Positions 24,109 through 33,143 of a stretch of 64,000 nucleotides of DNA are shown piece by piece. The translations under genes and the position numbers were made by a program. Every line of letters begins with the position of its first letter. The stretch's first letter is position 1. Under the pieces are notes generated by a model. The model worked only from the letters and a program-made list of their open reading frames with translations. It was not told where the DNA came from and searched no databases. The stretch comes from Archangium sp. (GTDB taxonomy: Bacteria > Myxococcota > Myxococcia > Myxococcales > Myxococcaceae): contig JAUXRX010000029.1 of NCBI GenBank assembly GCA_030681645.1, positions 1-64,000 on the forward strand, read 5' to 3'.

Positions 24109-27009
24109 TCAACTAAACATCTTGAGCTGCTTCTCGACCTTCGCTGGCAGCGCACTCGCGGCCGACTCGATGGCCGCCCATGACGCGATCAGCTCGTTGT
24201 ACGCGCGCGCGTCTTCAGCCTGTCCTTTTCGTTCGCAGAGCGTGTACAGTCGATAGCCGAGTTGCCGAATGGCCTCGGAGCGGTCTCGCACCACCGACAG
24301 CACCTGTGCTGCACCGCCTTCGCCACTCTGTTTGAAAGTGCGAATTAGCTGGTGGAGCGCCTCCCATATGGGAAGCCGTTTGTCAGTAACCGGATCCCAA
24401 TCGGAAGGGTACTCGGACCACTTCAGGAGGCGGACCTTACCGGCGCCTCTCTTCACGACACCGGCCTCAACAAGACCGCTGACGCTGGTGGCCTTCGCGC
24501 GCGCAAGCACGTCGGCCTCGCCGTGGACGCCATCGTCCCACCCGTATTGGTCGAACCAATGAAGGCAAAACTGAGAATCAGCGTCGAAGTCGTCTTCTGC
24601 AAGAAAGCGATTGATTAGCTGAAGGGCCGTCTTAACCGTCATGGGTGTGCCGTCGGCTTCGAGGACCGCGGAGTATTTTGAAAAGACAGCCATACCCGGG
24701 CCAACAATCGCTTGCGAAAGGTCCACCGGCGCGACAGGGGACCGCTCACTTCCAGAACCCTTGGTCATCTCGTCCAGTGCTTCGGGAAGGACCGCGTTCA
24801 ACTCCCGGATAAATTCGCGTCGAGACACACTGGTTGCGTTGGCGGGGCGCCTCCGACAGACGAGAACGACGCTCGACGCGAGTGCTCCGATGCGCTTCTT
24901 TAGTGCGACAGTCAGCTCAGTTCGCACAGGCCAAGTGCCCGTTACGGTGAACCCCGCCTTGAGGACGGCATCAAGGAATGTCTCCCAGCCTGTAGAAGAC
25001 GTGCCCGCGTCGGCGACTGTTTCGGCCTGCTTGAATGCGTAGAAAATCGTCACAGGCGCGGCGGGGTGTGCGTGCAGAGCTAGACGCCGCATTGCGGCAG
25101 TCATCCCTTCAAGAAAGAAGGACTGGGCCTTTTCTTTGGAGCCGTGACGGTAGGGGGTCGCTACCAGTTCGTCGGCTTTCGGAACGGCCAATCCGGCAAA
25201 CAAACCTGGCAGCGTCGAACGGAGGGAGCGCCGAAGCCAGACGTAGAAGAAATCGGAGAGGTCCGCATATGCAATGTTGTCGTAATAAGGCGGATCGGTC
25301 GAGATGAACTTCGACGCAGACATCTTCTGATGCCGCGCGTCTTCCTGCTGGACCACACCCAAACGGCCCGGCACGAACTTGTCCAGAGCCTCGCTTAGCG
25401 AAACCGCAGTCCCCCAAATGTCGCCACCAGCACCTGCCAGTGGATTCGTTTCCGCGAAGTCCCACACCATCGGCAGGACCTGCCTGCCAAATGTTCCGCG
25501 CAACCGGTTCATTGGGCTCTCCCAAAAGCAGAGAGAGGAATTGCGGTCCGCAGCCTTGCTCACAGAGAATGCAAGGTAGACCCCCAACGCATCTGCATAT
25601 GCCGTCGCTCCGGTTCCGCCGGCGTCTAGTCCCTTTCCGTCGTCGGCCATTCCGGCGTTCAAGGCGCTCTTCTTCGCCCGATCCCGTACCTCGCTCACCA
25701 GGTTGCTGAACGTGGTCAAGGCCACCAATTGCCGTGGCGTGAAGAGGTCTCCGTAGTTCGTCAGTCCATAGTTAATCGTCCAAAAATTCCTTGGGTCATT
25801 CGGAAGGTCGAGATCAGGCCGCCACTCGGGCGCTGCCGACCTCGCAACCTGCTCCATCTGATCGGTGGGGCTCAGGTAGACGCGGCCACGGTCTCCCTCC
25901 GCCACAGCAGCCATTAGTCGCGCTCCAAGGCGCTGCGCCATGCCCTCCGCCTTGATGTAGTCCGGATCAATCGCGGCGTTGGAGAGAAGGCAGGAGAAAT
26001 TGGCGCCCCTGGAAAGCTTCGTGCCGTTCTTGGCCGACTCCGGAGGTGTCCCGACCATGACTACGAACTTGTATGAGTCACCCTTGACAACAGGCTGCAC
26101 GTAGGTGGGCGGTGTCTCCTTACTGGACACAATGAACGTCGAGGCCAGCGGCACATCAACATCTGAAAACGCAGGGTTCGGGCTCTTGACCGTTCTCGTC
26201 CATAGCCACGCGATGACCGTTAGTTTCTGGCCTTCGTAGCCCTTGAGGTCCGGACGTTCCTTCACCATCGCCCTTGTGATCTCGACCTTGGGATAGAGGT
26301 GCCCGATGCGCTTCTCCGCCTCCGAGCGCATCCAGGATCCATAGCGCCGCACATCTTCTGCCAGCCCGCTCGAGCCCGGCCATTCCGTCTGCTCAACAAG
26401 ATCCTTGTCGACTACTGGTCCCACGGGCGCGCAGCCCACGAACTTCGGCGGGATCTCGATCATCGCCTTGTTGATCAGGACAGCAACTGGGTTTAGGTCC
26501 GACGCGTACGCATCCAATCCCAACCGCTGCGCTTCCAGTGGAATTGCCCCGCCACCAGCGAATGGGTCGTGCATGCCCGGCATCTTGCTGGGGGCGAAGA
26601 GCTCGGCTGCCTGCGGATGATCCTTGTTCAGCTCACACACCTCACGCCACGACTTGCGAATCTCCTCGCGCGCCCGCTCCAGCACCGCCTCGTCGGTAGT
26701 GCTCTCCCACTTCACAAGGTCACTGAGGATCGCGAATAGACGCTTTCGGCTCGCCGCCCACGACGCCTTCAGATTCGACGGCGGTACTTTCCCAGCGTGC
26801 TCCAACTCCCACTTCCAAGAGGGGTCATTCACGAGCTGGCCGAAGATCACTGCGCGCGCCGCCGCCAAGGGTCTTCTCGCCCACCAAAGATGCAGTGTGC
26901 TGGGATGCCCATGACGGATCGACTTCTCACGAGCTGAGGCCTCGTTGATGGCGTCGAGTGGCATAGCGACTTCGATCAGCTTCTTCGGTGCTTTGACGGT
27001 AGCGGTCAT
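24109..27009 (-). CDS. DUF1156 DNA methyltransferase (Hma methylase component)
   Basis: A 966-residue protein. The N-terminal DUF1156 region (KLIEVAMPLDAINEASAREKS, STLHLWWARRPLAAARAVIF) is followed by SAM motif I, HDPFAGGGAIPLEA (~147-160), and the catalytic motif DPPYYDNIAYADLSDFFYVW (from residue 572), which indicates an N6-adenine or N4-cytosine methyltransferase. In such systems it marks host DNA so that the helicase and nuclease parts attack unmodified phage DNA. Its ATG overlaps the HNH gene stop as ATGA (27006-27009). Both catalytic motifs are intact. Confidence 0.92.
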   Translation of the reverse strand: MTATVKAPKKLIEVAMPLDAINEASAREKSIRHGHPSTLHLWWARRPLAAARAVIFGQLVNDPSWKWELEHAGKVPPSNLKASWAASRKRLFAILSDLVKWESTTDEAVLERAREEIRKSWREVCELNKDHPQAAELFAPSKMPGMHDPFAGGGAIPLEAQRLGLDAYASDLNPVAVLINKAMIEIPPKFVGCAPVGPVVDKDLVEQTEWPGSSGLAEDVRRYGSWMRSEAEKRIGHLYPKVEITRAMVKERPDLKGYEGQKLTVIAWLWTRTVKSPNPAFSDVDVPLASTFIVSSKETPPTYVQPVVKGDSYKFVVMVGTPPESAKNGTKLSRGANFSCLLSNAAIDPDYIKAEGMAQRLGARLMAAVAEGDRGRVYLSPTDQMEQVARSAAPEWRPDLDLPNDPRNFWTINYGLTNYGDLFTPRQLVALTTFSNLVSEVRDRAKKSALNAGMADDGKGLDAGGTGATAYADALGVYLAFSVSKAADRNSSLCFWESPMNRLRGTFGRQVLPMVWDFAETNPLAGAGGDIWGTAVSLSEALDKFVPGRLGVVQQEDARHQKMSASKFISTDPPYYDNIAYADLSDFFYVWLRRSLRSTLPGLFAGLAVPKADELVATPYRHGSKEKAQSFFLEGMTAAMRRLALHAHPAAPVTIFYAFKQAETVADAGTSSTGWETFLDAVLKAGFTVTGTWPVRTELTVALKKRIGALASSVVLVCRRRPANATSVSRREFIRELNAVLPEALDEMTKGSGSERSPVAPVDLSQAIVGPGMAVFSKYSAVLEADGTPMTVKTALQLINRFLAEDDFDADSQFCLHWFDQYGWDDGVHGEADVLARAKATSVSGLVEAGVVKRGAGKVRLLKWSEYPSDWDPVTDKRLPIWEALHQLIRTFKQSGEGGAAQVLSVVRDRSEAIRQLGYRLYTLCERKGQAEDARAYNELIASWAAIESAASALPAKVEKQLKMFS

Positions 27010-27662
27010 TGTGGACGAACACTCATCAAGAACTGACAGACGGCGAGCGAAAATGGCCGCGAGGAAGCCTGCGAAATCTCCTTGTCGACATACCGCCGAA
27101 GGAGTGGGGGAGTATCCGAAAGAAAGTCAACTGCGCGCACCAGCATCTGCACTGAGTCGCGGCGCAACTCAGTCAGGAGTGGACTGGCATCCAGTTGAAA
27201 GACCCGCAGCGTCTCGTTTGCGCGCGCCTGGAGTTCGGCGGATAATCCCTCTCGGGGGCGGACGTGCCCGTCGCTAACGAACTGAAGGTAGTCGTTCGGG
27301 TCGTCGTTACTTGGATTGAGGATCTGGTCCGAATTGAACCGACGACGGGGGCCAGAGGTGTGCGAGCACTTGTCCTTGTGTTTTCCACATGTTCCTTCGT
27401 CGTTACAACTCCAGAAAAGATTGTCCCAAGCGAGCTCGAGATGCTGATGCTCCGCCTGACCTCTGAAGTGCTCGACATGGCCGTCATCGTGCTTGGCCCC
27501 TGTTGGGCGGTCGCAATAGGCGCACCGCGCGAGCTGCATTGAGAGCAGCGCGCCACGAATCGCTTCCTTTTCTTGCCCAGACAGGGAACGAAAAGTCCGA
27601 TCACTCGGAGGGTTGGCAAGAGCGGGCGGGACGCTCACTGCCGCACGGTCGAGTTTCTTCAC
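27006..27662 (-). CDS. ptuB: PtuB-like HNH endonuclease
   Basis: A 218-residue protein with the HNH layout of Septu PtuB/retron-associated nucleases: ARCAYCDRPTG (first Cys pair), HVEHFRGQAEHQHLELAWDN (His-Glu-His core), LFWSCN and CGKHKDKC (second metal-binding set). It starts at GTG 27662, overlapping the ATPase stop as GTGA, and is coupled to the methyltransferase downstream. In Septu, PtuA and PtuB form a nuclease complex that degrades DNA when the ATPase senses infection. Here it lies inside an Hma operon. Confidence 0.88.
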   Translation of the reverse strand: MKKLDRAAVSVPPALANPPSDRTFRSLSGQEKEAIRGALLSMQLARCAYCDRPTGAKHDDGHVEHFRGQAEHQHLELAWDNLFWSCNDEGTCGKHKDKCSHTSGPRRRFNSDQILNPSNDDPNDYLQFVSDGHVRPREGLSAELQARANETLRVFQLDASPLLTELRRDSVQMLVRAVDFLSDTPPLLRRYVDKEISQASSRPFSLAVCQFLMSVRPQ

Positions 27663-29035
27663 GACTCACCCGAAGGAGTGTCGCGCTGGAACTCATGCAG
27701 CCTTCGCAGCGCCGCCACCTGCATGCTGGCGGGATGGTCCTCGCCAAAGTGTTCGAGAATCTTCTTCCACAACTCCGACCCCGCCTCAGAACTTTGCGTT
27801 CCTGATTGAAGAGTTGCTCTGTATTCAGCGAGCCATGAGGCCTCCGGCACGTTTGGCGTCGGATCCACGCCCATTACGAGCGCGAGCGCATCGGAACTCT
27901 CCATGCCTCGTGTCTGAAACGCAGGGAGGCGAATGTCCGCACTGTCCTTGTCTGTGCGGAGTAGTCGAATAGACTCCGCATTGATTGCCGAGAGCGTGTG
28001 AGGACTGTGGGTCGTGAGCACCATTTGCATCTGTGGAAACGTCTGCTGAATGAGGCCAACGGCCATCTGTTGCCACCTGGGGTGCAAATGCATGTCGATT
28101 TCGTCTACGAGCAGAACACCTGGAGTGAACTCCGGTGCATTCTCGCCGAAATGTGGATTCAGTCGGACACAGCGGTGCGCCAAGTCGGCAACGAGGGAGA
28201 TCATGTTTCGCACGCCGTCGCTCAGGAGCGAGACGGAGAGCCGTCCGTGTTCGTGGTGTTCCGCGACCAGTTCACGAGTTGTAAAATCCCAATCGATTCC
28301 TCTCCAGCCTGTTGGAGTGAGGACCTTGTCCACAGCCTTCCTTACGGCCGCAAGCAGTCTTGTTGGGCGCTCGCCCTCAGCAGATGCTAACGATGTCGGG
28401 CTGCGCGCCAGGTCGGAAGTTGATTCGTACCAATTCACAAACGCATTGAATGAAGATGCCCATGACAGGCTGTCCAGATAGCCCGAGAGTCGACCCATGG
28501 GCGAAGAACCGTGTGCTCGCTTTGCCTGAGTGAGACGATGCTCAGTCCAAAGACGGCCGGTCCCATAAAACGCGACGAGCGGAAGGGGAGGGGGAAGGTC
28601 GCGGGTCGTCAGTGAGTATTGCTCAAGACGCCCTCGCAGGTCCGCGCCCGTCGATTCAAGCACCTTGAGGTCTTTGCGACTTGTACGGCCTTTGGGGACG
28701 GTCCCATTGAGCGACCGGCTCCAGCCAAGAGAGTGACCGTCCACCCACCCAGTCGCTTCGACGGTTGTTTCTGCGGACGAGACCATGGTTCCCTCGTCGT
28801 TTCGCACCCGACGAATGTCAGAGCGAGAAATGCCGGCGGACTGAGGGATTCCTGACACCGCATCGACGAACGGGCCGAGAGCAATGCCTAGTGCGTCGAG
28901 GATGGCAGTCTTCCCGCGTCCATTCTCTGCGACCAAGACGGTCAGTTGTGGATGCAGTGCGAGGTTGCAGGTCTTGAAACAGCGAAAGTTTCGCAGGGTC
29001 AGTCGGTCGATTCGGAGCGAGTCATTCTTGCTCAT
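27659..29035 (-). CDS. ptuA: PtuA-like AAA/ABC-type ATPase
   Basis: A 458-residue protein of the OLD/RecF-like ATPase class: LTLRNFRCFKTCNLAL at the start, Walker A VAENGRGKTAILDALG (~residues 35-50), Walker B GVLLVDEIDMHLHPRWQ, then the switch histidine in TTHSPHTLSAI. Length and arrangement fit PtuA of Septu systems, with the PtuB HNH gene directly downstream. ATG 29035 overlaps the helicase stop as ATGA (29032-29035); the upstream frame to 29095 is inside the helicase and lacks similarity. It is likely to regulate the HNH nuclease by nucleotide binding. Confidence 0.88.
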   Translation of the reverse strand: MSKNDSLRIDRLTLRNFRCFKTCNLALHPQLTVLVAENGRGKTAILDALGIALGPFVDAVSGIPQSAGISRSDIRRVRNDEGTMVSSAETTVEATGWVDGHSLGWSRSLNGTVPKGRTSRKDLKVLESTGADLRGRLEQYSLTTRDLPPPLPLVAFYGTGRLWTEHRLTQAKRAHGSSPMGRLSGYLDSLSWASSFNAFVNWYESTSDLARSPTSLASAEGERPTRLLAAVRKAVDKVLTPTGWRGIDWDFTTRELVAEHHEHGRLSVSLLSDGVRNMISLVADLAHRCVRLNPHFGENAPEFTPGVLLVDEIDMHLHPRWQQMAVGLIQQTFPQMQMVLTTHSPHTLSAINAESIRLLRTDKDSADIRLPAFQTRGMESSDALALVMGVDPTPNVPEASWLAEYRATLQSGTQSSEAGSELWKKILEHFGEDHPASMQVAALRRLHEFQRDTPSGES

Positions 29036-32000
29036 TTGCTCGTCGCCCTGCTCAGAAGCATGTCGAGCTTGTAGTTCACCGAGGACACGCCCCAACCCGG
29101 TTCCTGCTCGAAGGCATTGCGTACGTAGAAGGGACCGTCGGTCGAGTCGTTCTCATTCACGAGGACGATTACCAGCGCGAACTTGTCCTCCTGATTGAGG
29201 CCGCAAATCATCTCGTTGCGCGTCACGCTGACCGTCGTGGCACCCTTGATGCGGCCTTTCACTTCGAGGTGCCGCGCCTCTGGGAGCTTGCCCTCCGCCG
29301 CCGGTGGGTACGATGTGAGGTCCCAACCGCATTTCTGGGCCGAGACGTCTTCGACGCGGCAGCCCCGCCCCTCCTCGGACTTCCGGACGGCCGCCATTGC
29401 CAGCCACTCTATGCGCGCGCGTGCTTCGGGGTCGTTCGAGAGAATATCAGCCTGGTCGCCACGGACCTGACGCAGCAGGCCAGCGGGCACCACTAGCGCT
29501 CCACCGACGACGATCGGGGGTAGCGAAACGATGTGCTCCATCGTCTTGAGCTCCTGGGTTCGGCTCTCCAATCGCCCCTGAAGGTCCTGTGCGGTCCGAA
29601 ATGCATTGTCGGCGTTGAGCTTCACGTCCTTGCCTGCCGCAATGTCGTCCTTCAGCTTGAGGTAGCGATCGGTCCAGAAATCGATTTCGGTTGTGAGCCG
29701 CTTGTGGACCGCCTCGCGGGTCTTCTTGATGTGGTCGATGCGCCGGTCAGCGACGTCCTTGAAATGATCGGGCGCCAGCGTCGAGGCCGCCAGGACCAGC
29801 GCTTGGTGCTCAAGATCCCCAGTGAGCCAAGGGGCCGCTAGGACGGACTCGAGCTGCGCACGGTCCTTTGGCTCGAGCGGTTCGAGGTCGAGATGCGGCG
29901 CCCAGCCAGCGAATGACGAGCGCCCATCCGGTTCCACGCGCACGAACTGCAGCCGCTTTGAAACGACCTTGCCTGATCCGTCTTTGATCTCATGGGTGAG
30001 CAAAAAGAGCAGGTGAGGCGCCGTGCCCTCATCGGAGGGGTCGACGAGAACGGCGCCCTGGCGCAGGAGGTTCGCGTGCTTCTCAAGAATGAGGTCCGTC
30101 ACTGAGAGCATGAGCGGGTGGCCAGGGTGCAGCATGCTCGCCAGCGTGAGCGTGGGCTTGTCGAGCGGCTTCACCGCGTCGCGGACGAAGCAGACGCGCT
30201 CGTAGCGCTCCAGCACCGGTGAGGTGTCGCGCATGTTTCGACCCATGATGTGTCGATCTCGGTCGCGGATCATGGTGGGAACGTGTGTGATTTCGTAGCG
30301 CTCTGCCTCGCGCGGGTAGAGCGTGCCACCGAGCGACGTGAAGGCCTTCGTGAAGAACGCGCGCACGAAATGTGGCTGAAGCCGTCGAGCCTCGGCCTTC
30401 TCCATGTCTTCCCTCACGCGAAAAAGCCGGTCGACGCTCATCGTCTCTTGGGCGAGCGCGTTGCGGTCCATGATGTTCCGAAGGTGTTCGTGATCGAAGG
30501 CGTGATCGACCTTCTGAAAAAGTCGCGCCTTCACGTCGGGCCGATCACCGTATCGGATCGCATCGATCAGCAACTCGCGCAGTGGCTTGTCGTCGAAGAC
30601 TTCACCGAGGATGTCGAAAACCCTTCCCTTGAGAGCCGCGCTTTCGACGGCCAGCTTGACGAGAAGCTGGTGGTAGACCTCTCCCTCTCTCGTCTCCTTG
30701 GCGACGAGATTCCAGAGATGACAGACCTCTGTTTGACCAATGCGGTGGATGCGGCCGAAGCGCTGCTCGAGTCGATTCGGGTTCCACGGCAGGTCGTAGT
30801 TCACCATCAGGTTTGCGACCTGAAGGTTGACGCCTTCCCCGGCCGCGTCGGTCGCGATGAGGACGCGCACGTCCTTGTCGTTGCGAAACAGCCCTTGCAC
30901 CCTCTGGCGTTCGTCACGCGGCGTGCCGCCGTGAATGGTGACGATGGCGTTGGGATTGCCGATTACGTCAGTGACGCGCTTGACGAGGTAGTTCAGCGTG
31001 TCGCGGTGTTCTGTGAAGACGATAAGCTTTCGGAGCCGTCCATCAGCGCCTTTCATCCGCTCATCGTGCTGAAGAATCTTCGAGAGCTCGTCCCACTTTC
31101 GGTCGTTGCCTGACGCGACGACCTTCTGGGCTTTCTGCACGAGGCTCTGGAGTACGAGTACTTCAGCCTCGAGCTCGGCCATGGTCTGCGCCGCAGACGC
31201 GTCGTCGATCAGTTCAGTCTCGAGTGCTTCTTGCTCGGCGGCATCGAGGTCGTCGTCATCGTCCGGCACGTCTCCGAAGACGGTTTCTTGAATACGTTTG
31301 CCGCCAACGCGCTCCTCTTCCATTCGCTTCTGAAGCCGCTCCCTCCGCCGTCGCAGCGACTGGAAAATGGCTTCTGGACTCGATGCCAAACGTCGCTGCA
31401 GCGACGTGAGCGCGAAGCCCACCGCGCCCTTGCGCCGGCCGTCGAGGGAGTCAGCTTTGCCCATCTCGTTGCGCACGTAGTTCGTCACGCGCTCGTAGAG
31501 ATCCCGCTCGAGGTCGGAGAGTTGGTAGTTCGCCGTGTACGCCTTGCGCTCGGGGAAGAGCGGGGTGTTATCGAACTTAATCAGCTCCTCCTTCACCATT
31601 CGGCGCATCAGGTCGGAGGCGTCGATCCTATGCACACCGTCTCGAAACCTGCCGTAGAAGCGGTCGGCGTCGAGCAGAGAAAGGAAGAGCTGGTAGTCCT
31701 CTTCCTTGCCGTTGTGCGGCGTGGCGGTCATCAGCAATAGGTGTCGAGTCGCGGCCCCCAGCTGCTCCGCCATGGTGAAGCGCTTGGTTCGCTTGATCTC
31801 CTGCCCTGTGAAGTGCGCCGCGAGCTTGTGAGCTTCATCGAAGATGACGAGGTCCCATTTCGCCGCGCAGAGTTTCTCGCGCAGGTCGTCGGAGCGAGAC
31901 ACCTGATCGAGCCGCACGATGAGCTGATCGATGTCGTTGAACGGGTTGACGCCGGGCGTCGACTCCTCGAGTTCCCGCGAGAAGACTCGGAACTGGAGCC

Positions 32001-32520
32001 CGAACTTCTCCCAGAGTTCGTCACGCCACTGGACCACTAGGCTGCCAGGCGCGACGATCAGCACGCGGCGGGCGTCGGCTCGCATGAGCAGCTCGCGAAC
32101 GTACAGCCCCGCCATGATGGTTTTCCCCGCGCCGGGGTCATCGGCCAGCACGAAGCGGAGGGGCTGGCGCGGCAACATCGCCTCGTAGACCGCGGTGATC
32201 TGATGCGGCAACGGGTCGACGTTCGACGTGTGCACCGCCATCATCGGATCGAAGAGGAATGCGAGATCGATGCGCTTGGCTTCGACAGCCAACTGGAAGT
32301 CGGCACCGTCACCGTCGAAGTGCCAGGGTCTCGCGCTCGTCGCGGGGTTGATCTTCTCCGCTTCGGCGGACGAGAGGAGGCGCTGTCCCAACTCGCCATT
32401 ACCCTTCGTGTAGAAGAGGGTGAGCGTCTGTCCCGCCGGATTGAGACCGACCACCTTCACCAACTGGTAGGGCTCAACCCCTTCCAGACTCTGCCCGACC
32501 GTGATCTCCGAGAGCTTCAC
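29032..32520 (-). CDS. SNF2-family helicase with C-terminal DUF3883 (Hma helicase)
   Basis: A 1162-residue protein. SNF2/SF2 motor: ADDPGAGKTIMAGLYV (Walker A ~127-134), VIFDEAHKL (DEAH ~228-231), LLMTATPHNGKEEDY, and motif VI EQRFGRIHRIGQTEV. The C-terminal domain (ARIEWLAMAAVRKSEEGRG, ending in RHLEVKGRI) is DUF3883, a PD-(D/E)XK-like fold with an E-V-K motif. I start at GTG 32520 because AGGAGG is four bases upstream; the longer frame to 32742 is low-complexity. It is the first gene of the defence operon, and its ribosome binding site lies within a stem-loop (32523-32544). Confidence 0.93.
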   Translation of the reverse strand: MKLSEITVGQSLEGVEPYQLVKVVGLNPAGQTLTLFYTKGNGELGQRLLSSAEAEKINPATSARPWHFDGDGADFQLAVEAKRIDLAFLFDPMMAVHTSNVDPLPHQITAVYEAMLPRQPLRFVLADDPGAGKTIMAGLYVRELLMRADARRVLIVAPGSLVVQWRDELWEKFGLQFRVFSRELEESTPGVNPFNDIDQLIVRLDQVSRSDDLREKLCAAKWDLVIFDEAHKLAAHFTGQEIKRTKRFTMAEQLGAATRHLLLMTATPHNGKEEDYQLFLSLLDADRFYGRFRDGVHRIDASDLMRRMVKEELIKFDNTPLFPERKAYTANYQLSDLERDLYERVTNYVRNEMGKADSLDGRRKGAVGFALTSLQRRLASSPEAIFQSLRRRRERLQKRMEEERVGGKRIQETVFGDVPDDDDDLDAAEQEALETELIDDASAAQTMAELEAEVLVLQSLVQKAQKVVASGNDRKWDELSKILQHDERMKGADGRLRKLIVFTEHRDTLNYLVKRVTDVIGNPNAIVTIHGGTPRDERQRVQGLFRNDKDVRVLIATDAAGEGVNLQVANLMVNYDLPWNPNRLEQRFGRIHRIGQTEVCHLWNLVAKETREGEVYHQLLVKLAVESAALKGRVFDILGEVFDDKPLRELLIDAIRYGDRPDVKARLFQKVDHAFDHEHLRNIMDRNALAQETMSVDRLFRVREDMEKAEARRLQPHFVRAFFTKAFTSLGGTLYPREAERYEITHVPTMIRDRDRHIMGRNMRDTSPVLERYERVCFVRDAVKPLDKPTLTLASMLHPGHPLMLSVTDLILEKHANLLRQGAVLVDPSDEGTAPHLLFLLTHEIKDGSGKVVSKRLQFVRVEPDGRSSFAGWAPHLDLEPLEPKDRAQLESVLAAPWLTGDLEHQALVLAASTLAPDHFKDVADRRIDHIKKTREAVHKRLTTEIDFWTDRYLKLKDDIAAGKDVKLNADNAFRTAQDLQGRLESRTQELKTMEHIVSLPPIVVGGALVVPAGLLRQVRGDQADILSNDPEARARIEWLAMAAVRKSEEGRGCRVEDVSAQKCGWDLTSYPPAAEGKLPEARHLEVKGRIKGATTVSVTRNEMICGLNQEDKFALVIVLVNENDSTDGPFYVRNAFEQEPGWGVSSVNYKLDMLLSRATSK

Positions 32521-32522
32521 CA

Positions 32523-32544
32523 GACCTCCTGTGGAACGGAGGTC
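32523..32544 (-). promoter_or_regulatory. Stem-loop covering the helicase ribosome binding site
   Basis: Read on the minus strand: GACCTCC-GTTCCACA-GGAGGTC, then TG and the GTG start. The AGGAGG ribosome binding site is in the 3' arm of a 7-bp GC-rich stem, so folding of the leader would hide it. This suggests translational control of the first gene of the operon, and through coupling of those after it. As DNA it is also a dyad with half-site GACCTC, like the operators at 12072 and 12104. Confidence 0.5.
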
Positions 32545-32714
32545 GTATGTATCCCATCCCACCGACAACACGGGCGCTTTTGGCCGGGTCTGAACGGATG
32601 ATCGGTCGCGAAAGGGCCAGAAAGAACGAGCGCTTGGGGCGGCCTTGGTCCGGTTCCGAGCTCGCGGCTCAAACGCTGGGCAGCGACGGTTGGTCGACGG
32701 AGCGCTCTGGCGTC

Positions 32715-33143
32715 TCAGCGTGGCGAGGACTTCGTCGCCCATTCGCGGCGTTGCTGCCCCCAGGGCCTGATGCGCGCCACCTTGCCCACCGTCTTCTCCG
32801 ACAACGGTTCGACACCGTCCACGGCTTCGAGTTGGAGAACCAGTGCTTGAAGGTCTGGAGCCAGGAGCAGGAGATCGAGGAGCTGGGTCACGCGAGCCCG
32901 GGTCATTCCAAGCCTGCGGGCGACTGCCGCCCGGTCGGCGACGAGCCCTTCGTCGATCGCGCGCTGCAGGTGGTGCGCGAGCGCCAGCATCCGGGCGACG
33001 TGGGCGGGGCGGCGGGTGGGTGGAGGTTGCGGGAGCGTGGGAGGCGGAGCGGTTTGGAACGAGACCGCCTTCCTGCGCTGTCTTACGAGCGTGCCGGTGA
33101 GCACGATGCGCTTCTGGCCCTCGTCTGGCTCCTTGCCCGTCAC
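32715..33143 (-). CDS. ParB-type HTH protein of the right recombinase module
   Basis: A 142-residue basic protein. The HTH is at about residues 65-105 (RMLALAHHLQRAIDEGLVADRAAVARRLGMTRARVTQLLDLLLL), of the ParB/KorB-like kind. The N-terminus is disordered and rich in Pro/Arg. It starts at GTG 33143, overlapping the recombinase stop as GTGA (33140-33143). Such small HTH proteins regularly follow DUF2924-linked serine recombinases and may act as recombination directionality or regulatory factors (inference). Confidence 0.75.
   Translation of the reverse strand: MTGKEPDEGQKRIVLTGTLVRQRRKAVSFQTAPPPTLPQPPPTRRPAHVARMLALAHHLQRAIDEGLVADRAAVARRLGMTRARVTQLLDLLLLAPDLQALVLQLEAVDGVEPLSEKTVGKVARIRPWGQQRREWATKSSPR

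Noticed and set aside
32521..32742. N-terminal extension of the helicase frame
   Set aside because: The extra 74 residues are Arg/Ser-rich without similarity, while GTG 32520 has an ideal AGGAGG site.
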